Shown: in pieces, positions 1 through 4,652 of the stretch
Numbering within the stretch: the first letter of the stretch is position 1
How the letters are laid out: the number at the start of each line of letters is the position of its first letter
Source of the DNA: Euryhalocaulis sp050486445
Lineage (GTDB): Bacteria > Pseudomonadota > Alphaproteobacteria > Caulobacterales > Maricaulaceae
Reading direction: 5' to 3'
NCBI GenBank assembly: GCA_050486445.1
Contig: JBJHDH010000053.1
Location: 1 to 7,034 of the forward strand
Length of the DNA stretch: 7,034 nucleotides
Notes under the pieces: model-generated
Told to the model about the DNA's origin: nothing
What the model saw: the letters and a program-made list of their open reading frames with translations, nothing else
Databases searched by the model: none
Made by a program: the position numbers and the translations under genes

Positions 1-296
1 ACGGCGCGCCAGAGATAATGCGTCTGGCCGCCGATCTTCACGAACATCTCGTCCAGATGCCACTGCCATTGCGGGAAGGCGCGCATCGCCTGCACCCGCC
101 GGCGTCTGATCTCCCGAGCGAAGAGGGGCCCAAATCGCCGCTGCCAGAACCGCACCGTCTCGTGGCTCACCTCGATGCCGCGCTCGTGGAGCAAATCCTC
201 CACATTCCGCAGAGAGAGCGGGAAGCGGACATACATCATGACCGCCAGGCGGATGATCTCGGGTGAAGTCTTGAAATAGCGGAAGGGGTTCTTCAT
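1..296 (-). CDS. IS6-family DDE transposase, copy 1, N-terminal part
   Basis: The gene starts at the ATG at 296-294 and runs off the left edge, leaving about 98 of the expected 233 residues. The visible part holds the N-terminal helix-turn-helix region and the first catalytic aspartate, D82 in the WHLDE motif. The other two acidic residues, D139 and E168 in the complete copies, lie outside. The protein would catalyse replicative transposition (cointegrate formation) of its own element. No good Shine-Dalgarno precedes the ATG, as in the other copies. The visible part looks intact, but whether the gene is whole cannot be judged here. Confidence 0.92.
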   Translation of the reverse strand, partial: MKNPFRYFKTSPEIIRLAVMMYVRFPLSLRNVEDLLHERGIEVSHETVRFWQRRFGPLFAREIRRRRVQAMRAFPQWQWHLDEMFVKIGGQTHYLWRA

Positions 297-353
297 CCGC
301 GGACGCTACGGGGAGACCGCCGCCGCCTCAAGCCGGTTTTCTCTGACATTTCC
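1..353 (-). mobile_element. IS6-family insertion sequence, copy 1 (partial, cut by window edge)
   Basis: This is the transposase-start half of the same element seen complete at 1577-2388 and 3322-4133. All 353 bases match 3781-4133 by line-by-line reading, and the match stops exactly at the IS terminus, where the flanks diverge. The terminal inverted repeat lies at 338-353 and reads GGAAATGTCAGAGAAA on the minus strand. Its partner end lies outside the window. The identity with copy 3, against a diverged copy 2, indicates a recent duplication or gene conversion between copies 1 and 3. I have not assigned a named IS. Confidence 0.9.
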
Positions 354-383
354 CTCCCCGCGCATTATCGTTGGTGGGGAGGG
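352..383. repeat. Inverted repeat spanning the end of IS copy 1
   Basis: CCCTCCCC at 352-359 pairs perfectly with GGGGAGGG at 376-383 around a 16-nt loop. The first two bases belong to the IS end, so the hairpin exists only because the IS joined this flank. It lies between the lipoprotein stop and the IS. It has no T-tract on either side, so it is a poor match to an intrinsic terminator, although it could slow read-through from the toxin-immunity genes into the IS. Confidence 0.45.
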
Positions 384-459
384 CCAGACGTCAGCGTCTT
401 GCGCGGAGTATATCCTCCCCCGGGCTGTCATCGTCGCTTCAAGCTGGGTTCGTCTGGTA
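354..459. other. Short non-coding spacer after the lipoprotein gene
   Basis: These 106 bases lie between the lipoprotein stop and the IS copy 1 end. No convincing gene is seen. A minor 5-bp hairpin (AGACG/CGTCT) lies at 386-399, besides the inverted repeat that crosses into the IS. Confidence 0.5.
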
Positions 460-936
460 TCACCCACAATCTGGCATCGGCGTAATGGATGCGCCGGGAG
501 GGAGTTGATGGACCACCCACTGCGCGCTTAATCGTGCTACCACATCTCCTGCGAAATGATCTGCAGTGGATCGTGTAGTTCCACGCATGAATCCTAACGC
601 GACTTGGTAGCCAGGAAGTCCATTGTTAAATGCTACAAAGCCCATGCCTCTCGCGTCTCTTACCTCTATATATATTTCTGGACTGCCATCAGCTCGGGCG
701 GGGTCCACAATTCCCGCTCTTTGGCGATCTTGCCTTTGCCCAATGCTATCGTCGATATGCTGCATCTGTCTTTCCGTTGCTATCGAACGGAACTCATCGA
801 GCAATTGAGCCATATCGTCTGCATTTTGTGTGCATACCTGAATCACTAGCGACGGTTCTCTCTGAGTGCAGGCCATAACTAACAACACCACCGCGGACAT
901 TACAGCATACTTTAAAAAGAATATGGCTGTATGCAT
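460..936 (-). CDS. Putative lipoprotein immunity protein, cassette A
   Basis: This small protein of 158 aa has a clear lipoprotein signal. Residues 1-22 hold one lysine and a hydrophobic run ending VMA, followed by Cys23, so it should be lipidated and anchored in a membrane facing the periplasm. The rest is soluble-looking, with a central stretch IYIEVRDARGMGFVAF, and matches no family I can name. The start at 936 is preferred because GAGGG lies 7 nt upstream. An in-frame ATG at 954 would add six residues before the signal and lacks that site. The gene follows the toxin-tip stop by 21 nt on the same strand, the usual order for polymorphic toxin then immunity. By inference it neutralises the preceding tip, and its location suggests a toxin acting in the periplasm or inner membrane. 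An unrelated lipoprotein is the alternative. Confidence 0.65.
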   Translation of the reverse strand: MHTAIFFLKYAVMSAVVLLVMACTQREPSLVIQVCTQNADDMAQLLDEFRSIATERQMQHIDDSIGQRQDRQRAGIVDPARADGSPEIYIEVRDARGMGFVAFNNGLPGYQVALGFMRGTTRSTADHFAGDVVARLSAQWVVHQLPPGASITPMPDCG

Positions 937-943
937 GTTTGTT

Positions 944-948
944 CCCTC
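944..948 (-). promoter_or_regulatory. Ribosome binding site of the lipoprotein gene
   Basis: GAGGG on the minus strand lies 7 nt before the ATG at 936-934. It decides between two in-frame ATG codons and favours the downstream one. Confidence 0.6.
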
Positions 949-957
949 ACTCATGTT

Positions 958-1551
958 TTACGGAACAAAAAGAGCGGTGCCAGGCGCATCAAGCATACAT
1001 CCAGCCGCTATGGTGTAATTTCGTCTAGAAAACCACGCCCATCCAAGAATCTCATTCGTTCTCGCGTTCAGCCAGCTACGGTTCCGCCCAGTGCCGATCG
1101 TCTCAATCATGGAACCGCCCCCATAAGGGGTGAAAGTTGTTCGGACGGTTCCCGAGTGAAATATATGTCCAGCGCGCGTGGTGTTTATTATTTCACCAGA
1201 ATTCCGACTAACCTCTTGAATTATTGGATTTTTGTCCATAAGTGGAAGTAAAGGTGATAATTCGTGTACCGCTACTCCATCTTGAGCTCGTGGAGCGCCG
1301 GGAGCTGACATCCCCGCTGCCATAGCAGCACTCATTGCATCTTGAGGGCTGCAGGTAGTATAACTTGTATTCCTATAGTAGTGTTCATATTGAAATTCAG
1401 CTTCTGGGGTTGGGGAAGTGGAATTTCCGCCACCACCGCCCCCTCCACCACCGCCTGTCTCGTTGCCTCCGCCCGGCGCATTGGCGCCGCCGAACGTGAG
1501 CCAGTTCTGCCAGTCGAGCAGGTTCCAGAAATTCTGCCACCCGTCCCTCAT
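958..1551 (-). CDS. Orphan polymorphic-toxin C-terminal tip, cassette A
   Basis: The product is 197 aa from the ATG at 1551, but the frame stays open upstream through the IS end to the transposase stop at 1630-1632, so this ATG may be only an internal Met of a once longer protein. In order it has a Trp-rich linker (residues 1-21, RDGWQNFW) shared with the tip at 2763-3321, a glycine-rich hinge with ten consecutive Gly (33-42), and a C-terminal domain from about 50 to 197. The domain contains a SAPGAPRAQDGV stretch, NTTRAGHIFHSGTV (123-136), a GTGRNRSWLN stretch, and cysteines 67 and 185. I recall GH-x-FHPGTV-like segments at the ends of Rhs-family proteins but know no activity for them. There is no secretion signal of its own. 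A lipoprotein gene follows by 21 nt, consistent with a toxin-immunity pair. It is probably a severed Rhs C-terminus, and its function is unknown. Confidence 0.65.
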   Translation of the reverse strand: MRDGWQNFWNLLDWQNWLTFGGANAPGGGNETGGGGGGGGGGNSTSPTPEAEFQYEHYYRNTSYTTCSPQDAMSAAMAAGMSAPGAPRAQDGVAVHELSPLLPLMDKNPIIQEVSRNSGEIINTTRAGHIFHSGTVRTTFTPYGGGSMIETIGTGRNRSWLNARTNEILGWAWFSRRNYTIAAGCMLDAPGTALFVP

Positions 1552-1557
1552 GGCGTC
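1489..1557 (-). repeat. Conserved toxin linker, cassette A copy
   Basis: This 69-bp coding stretch has an equal-length, ungapped counterpart at 3249-3317. By hand count 11 of 23 residues and 48 of 69 bases agree. The shared pattern is DA-x-RDGW-x-N-x-W, then W, then FG. After it the two proteins have nothing in common. It sits 19 bp from the IS end and looks like the junction segment through which alternative tips join a common core. Confidence 0.7.
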
Positions 1558-1576
1558 GAAGCATTGCTGGCTGGGG

Positions 1577-2388
1577 GGTGCTGTCAGACGAATGCGAACT
1601 GGTCTCCGTGAGGGCAGGGGAAGCGGGGCTCAGGCAGCCCCAAGCTGACGCCATTCGTTGAGCGCGGCGGTGCGGCTCTGCTTGAAGATTTCGCGGCGGT
1701 TGAGGTGGCGGTCGTGGTTGAAGTGGTTGAAGACGGACGAGTGGACGGTGGCGAATGTCTGCAGGCTCGTCATCCGGCGAAACCGCTGCATCGCCCGCTC
1801 TCGTCGTCGCAATGGCAGGTGTGAGTTTTCTGCTCGATTGTTGAGCCAGCGGCCGGTTTCCTGGCGGTCCTCCAGACCGAGCTCTCTCAGCGCCGCGCCA
1901 TAAGAGCGAAGTCTGTCGGTGACGATCACCCTGGGCTCGCCATAGCGTTTCATTGCCCGCCGCAGAAACCGAAGCGCCGCCTCCTTGTCGCGGCGTTTGG
2001 TGACAAACGCCTCCAGCACCTCGCCCTCGTGGTCGACGGCGCGCCAGAGATAATGCGTCTGGCCGCCGATCTTCACGAACATCTCGTCCAGATGCCACTG
2101 CCATTGCGGGAAGGCGCGCATCGCCTGCACCCGCCGGCGTCTGATCTCCCGAGCGAAGAAGGGCCCAAATCGCCGCTGCCAGAACCGCACCGTCTCGTGG
2201 CTCACATCGATGCCGCGCTCATGCAGCAGATCCTCGACATTCCGCAGAGAGAGCGGGAAGCGGACATACATCATCACCGCCAGGCGGATGATCTCGGGTG
2301 AAGTCTTGAAATAGCGGAAGGGGTTCTTCATCCGCGGACGCTACGGGGAGACCGCCTCCGCCTCAAGCCGGTTTCCTCTGACATTACC
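1577..2388 (-). mobile_element. IS6-family insertion sequence, copy 2 (complete, 812 bp)
   Basis: The ends were fixed by comparing copies 2 and 3: homology starts at the GGTGCTGTCAGACGAA end (1577-1592) and stops at 2388. The other terminal repeat, on the minus strand at 2388-2373, reads GGTAATGTCAGAGGAA and matches the first at 13 of 16 positions. The single ORF is the transposase. The element is as long as copy 3 but carries scattered substitutions, so it is an older or separately acquired copy. The 8-bp flanks, GGCTGGGG and CTATATCG, differ, so there is no target-site duplication. This points to recombination or intramolecular transposition after insertion. Confidence 0.9.
1630..2331 (-). 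CDS. IS6-family DDE transposase, copy 2
   Basis: The 233-aa length is typical of the IS6/IS26 family. It has an N-terminal helix-turn-helix region, then the RNase H-like catalytic core with D82 (WHLDEMFVKIGG), D139 (VIVTDRLRSYG) and E168 (NNRAENSH), and a basic C-terminal tail with the conserved VFNHFNHDRH segment. All three catalytic residues are present, so it should be active. It differs from copy 3 at seven residues (D42E, F58L, E117T, R140Q, R156C, L174M, T221S). Its TGA stop is in frame with the toxin tip at 958-1551 and no other stop lies between them. It starts at the ATG at 2331, with no clear Shine-Dalgarno. Confidence 0.95.
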   Translation of the reverse strand: MKNPFRYFKTSPEIIRLAVMMYVRFPLSLRNVEDLLHERGIDVSHETVRFWQRRFGPFFAREIRRRRVQAMRAFPQWQWHLDEMFVKIGGQTHYLWRAVDHEGEVLEAFVTKRRDKEAALRFLRRAMKRYGEPRVIVTDRLRSYGAALRELGLEDRQETGRWLNNRAENSHLPLRRRERAMQRFRRMTSLQTFATVHSSVFNHFNHDRHLNRREIFKQSRTAALNEWRQLGAA

Positions 2389-2760
2389 CTATATCGCCTT
2401 CAAACGGGCGCCTTCTTCGGTTCTGTACAGCTCTGCCCACGCTATCGACTCGAACTCATTTTCACGCAGGACATCGCGATCCTCCGGGTTTTCAATCAAT
2501 GGTCGGGCAACGTGGACGTAAAGCGGCCACTCGTTAATCGGAAAAAGTGAAGCGCCTTGGTGACGCGGTGTGACCAGCACGAGATCAATGTTGCGGCCTC
2601 CCATGCCGTATTTTTGTCCGATTAATGGTGGCTCGATTCTGACGAGTAAAAGATCGTCGCGGTCTTCTGATGCCAATCGCTTTACTCGCCAGCATCGCCG
2701 AGGGCTTTCCATCTCATAGCCCTCAGCGGAAGCTAGATAAAAATCAGGCTCGCTTCTCAT
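2389..2760 (-). CDS. Putative cytoplasmic immunity protein, cassette B
   Basis: The product is 123 aa from the ATG at 2760. A TTG at 2766 would add two residues and overlap the toxin stop by 4 nt. Either start is translationally coupled to the toxin, because the ATG begins 2 nt after the TGA at 2765-2763. GGGA lies 8 nt before the ATG. There is no signal peptide or membrane segment, and the protein is rich in charged residues. Notable stretches are SPRRCWRVKRL, DDLLLVRIEPP, DLVLVTPRHQG, FPINEWPLYVHVARPLI and FESIAWAELYRTEE. I know no named family. By position and size it is the immunity partner of the ADP-ribosyltransferase-like tip, neutralising it in the cytoplasm. Its TAG stop directly abuts the IS end at 2388, so the natural C-terminus may have been trimmed. 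Confidence 0.65.
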   Translation of the reverse strand: MRSEPDFYLASAEGYEMESPRRCWRVKRLASEDRDDLLLVRIEPPLIGQKYGMGGRNIDLVLVTPRHQGASLFPINEWPLYVHVARPLIENPEDRDVLRENEFESIAWAELYRTEEGARLKAI

Positions 2761-2762
2761 CT

Positions 2763-3281
2763 TCAAAATCCCGGGTTTAACCCTTGAACATTCCGGAGGA
2801 GGATTTGCGATTTTGGGTTGGGAACAACAAATTCGGTCAAGCCGCCCGCATTGCCATGCAAGGGGCGCGCTCCTCGTGCCGTTACACCTTGGGCATTGTG
2901 TAAAACTCCCTCGCTGAGAAAACGGCCTGTGTTTTGATTTGGAAGACCAGCAGCATTTCTGAAATTGGAAACCGTCCGTGGATCAACTGTCGTCCACGAC
3001 CTTCCCCAAGCTCCGGCTCCGTCGCCCCAAACACGGAAAACTTTGGTGCCTGCGGACACTGCCCCCGCTTTTCCAAATATGCCGACAGCAGCTTTTCCTA
3101 ATACACCGACAAACCGAAGAGGGGTCACGGCCATTGCATACGCAGGAAAGAACTCTTTTGCCGCTTGGTTGCTAAGAGCGTTCGTTGTTTCCTTGAATGC
3201 CGCCTGTTCCGGAGAGAGGCTATAATAATACGAACTCGCCGCAGGCGCACCAAACGCGATCCGGTCATTCCAAGAATGCAC
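2763..3281 (-). CDS. Orphan Rhs-type toxin tip, ADP-ribosyltransferase-like (TreTu-like), cassette B
   Basis: The listed start is a GTG at 3281. The homologous protein continues in frame to the IS edge at 3321 with no ATG, so this is a 5'-truncated gene rather than a clean one. In order it has the shared linker (coded at 3249-3317), a spacer with a Gly/Ala-rich hydrophobic stretch (residues about 52-78), and a C-terminal domain (81-172). That domain holds FRVWG (R83), GRSWT (95-97), FRNAAGLPNQNTGRF, the segment LHGNAGGLTEFVVPNP (E150) and a terminal GLNPGF. From memory this resembles Rhs C-termini ending VSGVNPEF, of the type shown in Salmonella to ADP-ribosylate EF-Tu. R83, S95/T97 and E150 would then be the R-S-E triad. 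The assignment is unverified. The immunity gene follows at once. Expression would depend on transcription through the upstream IS. Confidence 0.6.
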   Translation of the reverse strand: MHSWNDRIAFGAPAASSYYYSLSPEQAAFKETTNALSNQAAKEFFPAYAMAVTPLRFVGVLGKAAVGIFGKAGAVSAGTKVFRVWGDGAGAWGRSWTTVDPRTVSNFRNAAGLPNQNTGRFLSEGVLHNAQGVTARGARPLHGNAGGLTEFVVPNPKSQILLRNVQGLNPGF

Positions 3282-3317
3282 GCTCCAGACATTGCGCCAC
3301 CCATCTCTGATGGCGTC
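3249..3317 (-). repeat. Conserved toxin linker, cassette B copy
   Basis: This is the counterpart of 1489-1557, of equal length with no gaps, 11 of 23 residues identical. It lies 4 bp from the end of IS copy 3, and most of it lies upstream of the first usable start codon. It is therefore the remains of a longer reading frame, not the start of a short gene. Confidence 0.7.
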
Positions 3318-3374
3318 CAGGGGTGCTGTCAGACGAATGCGAACTGGTCTCCGTGAGGGCAGGGGAAGCGGGGC

Positions 3375-4076
3375 TCAGGCAGCCCCAAGCTGACGCCATT
3401 CGTTGAGCGCGGCGGACCGGCTCTGCTTGAAGATTTCGCGGCGGTTGAGATGGCGGTCGTGGTTGAAGTGGTTGAAGACGGACGAGTGGACGGTAGCGAA
3501 GGTCTGCAGGCTCGTCATCCGACGAAATCGCTGCATCGCCCGCTCTCGTCGTCGCATCGGCAGGTGTGAGTTTTCTGCCCGGTTGTTGAGCCAGCGGCCG
3601 GTCTCCTGGCAGTCCTCCAGACCGAGTTCTCTCAGCGCCGCGCCATAGGAGCGGAGCTGGTCGGTGACGATCACCCTGGGCTCGCCATAGCGCTTCATCG
3701 CCCGCCGCAGGAACCGAAGCGCCGCTGTCTTGTCCCGGCGCTTGGTGACAAAGGCTTCCAGCACCTCGCCCTCATGGTCGACGGCGCGCCAGAGATAATG
3801 CGTCTGGCCGCCGATCTTCACGAACATCTCGTCCAGATGCCACTGCCATTGCGGGAAGGCGCGCATCGCCTGCACCCGCCGGCGTCTGATCTCCCGAGCG
3901 AAGAGGGGCCCAAATCGCCGCTGCCAGAACCGCACCGTCTCGTGGCTCACCTCGATGCCGCGCTCGTGGAGCAAATCCTCCACATTCCGCAGAGAGAGCG
4001 GGAAGCGGACATACATCATGACCGCCAGGCGGATGATCTCGGGTGAAGTCTTGAAATAGCGGAAGGGGTTCTTCAT
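3375..4076 (-). CDS. IS6-family DDE transposase, copy 3
   Basis: This is an intact 233-aa transposase with catalytic D82, D139 (VIVTDQLRSYG) and E168 (NNRAENSH). Its first 98 residues are encoded by sequence identical to copy 1, whereas seven residues differ from copy 2. The family moves by replicative cointegrate formation and by conservative exchange between two copies, which fits the directly repeated arrangement here. Its TGA stop is followed by an open frame that continues without another stop into the cassette B toxin. It starts at the ATG at 4076 with no Shine-Dalgarno, possibly as a leaderless message. Confidence 0.95.
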   Translation of the reverse strand: MKNPFRYFKTSPEIIRLAVMMYVRFPLSLRNVEDLLHERGIEVSHETVRFWQRRFGPLFAREIRRRRVQAMRAFPQWQWHLDEMFVKIGGQTHYLWRAVDHEGEVLEAFVTKRRDKTAALRFLRRAMKRYGEPRVIVTDQLRSYGAALRELGLEDCQETGRWLNNRAENSHLPMRRRERAMQRFRRMTSLQTFATVHSSVFNHFNHDRHLNRREIFKQSRSAALNEWRQLGAA

Positions 4077-4082
4077 CCGCGG

Positions 4083-4111
4083 ACGCTACGGGGAGACCGC
4101 CGCCGCCTCAA
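4083..4111 (-). promoter_or_regulatory. Candidate transposase promoter in the IS end
   Basis: On the minus strand TTGAGG (4111-4106) and TAGCGT (4088-4083) are separated by 17 nt. Transcription would begin about 7 nt after the -10 box, at or next to the ATG at 4076, implying leaderless translation. This agrees with the absence of a Shine-Dalgarno. The same bases occur in copy 1. The -10 match is weak. Confidence 0.35.
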
Positions 4112-4133
4112 GCCGGTTTTCTCTGACATTTCC

Positions 4134-4319
4134 ACAGCGAATAACAGGGTGTTCCGGCGAAAAGCGAAGCGCCGGATGCAGGCTCCGGAGACGATTGGCG
4201 GATTTGAGCCACATCGGAGCCTCAGAGACGGTCTCCGGGAGCGCGGCGGTCGCCCAGCGCCGCGTGGTTGCGGGGATCGCGGGCGCGTGTGCGCAAAGTA
4301 CGCAAGGGCGCGGGGTGCG
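4134..4319. other. Structured non-coding spacer between the IS and tRNA-Ser
   Basis: No credible gene is present; the reading frames crossing it also run antisense through the tRNA. It contains several inverted repeats: TCCGGCG/CGCCGGA (4153-4159 with 4170-4176, 10-nt loop), GGCTCCG/CGGAGCC (4181-4187 with 4215-4221), and CCGGAGAC/GTCTCCGG (4185-4192 with 4231-4238). The last two share bases and are mutually exclusive. No T-tract follows on either strand. It lies downstream of the tRNA 3' end and could contain its processing or termination signals or an old island junction. Confidence 0.45.
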
Positions 4320-4409
4320 TGGCGGAGAGGATGGGATTCGAACCCACGATACCGTTCCCGGTATACGCCCTTAGCAGGGGCGCGCCTTCGACCACTCGGC
4401 CACCTCTCC
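4320..4409 (-). tRNA. tRNA-Ser (anticodon GCT)
   Basis: The cloverleaf can be read directly on the minus strand. The acceptor stem GGAGAGG (4409-4403) pairs with CCTCTCC (4330-4324), followed by discriminator G and an encoded CCA (4322-4320). The anticodon GCT lies at 4375-4373 in the loop CTGCTAA and reads AGC/AGU serine codons. There is a long class II variable arm with an ATACC/GGTAT stem, and a T-arm GGGTTCGAATCCC. The 90-nt length with CCA is normal for tRNA-Ser. The accessory segment lies on its 3' side, the side used by many integrating elements, though no att duplicate was seen inside the window. Confidence 0.97.
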
Positions 4410-4417
4410 CCGCGCCC

Positions 4418-4446
4418 GACCTAGCGTCTGCCCCGCCGGGCCGCAA
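4418..4446 (-). promoter_or_regulatory. Candidate promoter of tRNA-Ser
   Basis: On the minus strand TTGCGG (4446-4441) and TAGGTC (4423-4418) are separated by 17 nt, and the predicted start is only a few bases before the mature tRNA 5' end at 4409. Position and spacing are good. The -10 match is weak, and in such GC-rich sequence a chance match is possible. Confidence 0.35.
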
Positions 4447-4595
4447 GGTCTGGCGCCGTATCCGGGAGGAGATGCGGCAAGATGCGCGCGCGGCGGGCCG
4501 GAGGCAGCGCCCGGAGCCAGAGCGGGACGGGGGCCCGGACCGGGGCGCGGAAAGGCGGAGTTGGGGATGCTCAGGCTTCATTCACCATGGAGTTT

Positions 4596-4615
4596 AACGC
4601 GGATTTATCCGCGTT
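4596..4615. repeat. Perfect hairpin upstream of the sugar transferase gene
   Basis: AACGCGGA and TCCGCGTT form a perfect 8-bp stem around TTTA, in the otherwise plain 4410-4652 spacer. It is followed on the plus strand by GGATTTT and lies 37 nt before the start codon at 4653. It may be a weak plus-strand terminator or attenuator, or a protein-binding palindrome. No upstream plus-strand gene needs a terminator, so a 5'-leader control role for the sugar transferase is the more useful guess. Confidence 0.5.
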
Positions 4616-4639
4616 GGATTTTAGATGGAGCTGTTTTCC

Positions 4640-4646
4640 GGGGGGA
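4640..4646 (+). promoter_or_regulatory. Ribosome binding site of the sugar transferase
   Basis: GGGGGGA lies about 7 nt before the ATG at 4653 and supports that start over the ATG at 4626, which is in another frame. Confidence 0.5.
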
Positions 4647-4652
4647 TAATCA

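Larger units (their letters stand above)
3322..4133 (-). mobile_element. IS6-family insertion sequence, copy 3 (complete, 812 bp)
   Basis: The terminal repeats are GGTGCTGTCAGACGAA (3322-3337) and, on the minus strand, GGAAATGTCAGAGAAA (4133-4118). They agree at 11 of 16 positions, including the block TGTCAGA. The element carries one intact transposase. Its flanking octamers CGTCCAGG and ACAGCGAA differ, so no target-site duplication is present. The portion 3781-4133 is identical to copy 1. It is the right boundary of the accessory segment and sits directly upstream of the cassette B toxin on the same strand. Confidence 0.9.

Noticed and set aside
604..878. Short plus-strand frames across the lipoprotein gene
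   Set aside because: Three overlapping frames with no ribosome site or motif, opposite a minus-strand gene with a clear lipoprotein signal.
1420..1460. Polyglycine tract as a sign of frame error or a simple repeat expansion
   Set aside because: The codons are mixed and the reading frame is coherent on both sides, so it is better read as a flexible hinge.
1397..2104. 235-codon minus-strand frame overlapping transposase copy 2
   Set aside because: It is a shifted frame of the transposase and toxin A region, with low-complexity Arg/Pro/Ala composition. The transposase frame has all catalytic motifs.
1..4133. CRISPR array or tandem repeat
   Set aside because: The long repeats are three dispersed IS copies; there are no short regularly spaced repeats.
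4149..4597. Open frames on both strands across the tRNA
   Set aside because: They read through tRNA-Ser and its antisense (the GWDSNPRYR and GIVGSNPILS strings are typical tRNA translations).
4410..4652. Gene or riboswitch between tRNA-Ser and the sugar transferase
   Set aside because: Only a candidate tRNA promoter, one 8-bp hairpin and the ribosome site are seen. No recognised riboswitch core or ORF with start signals is present.
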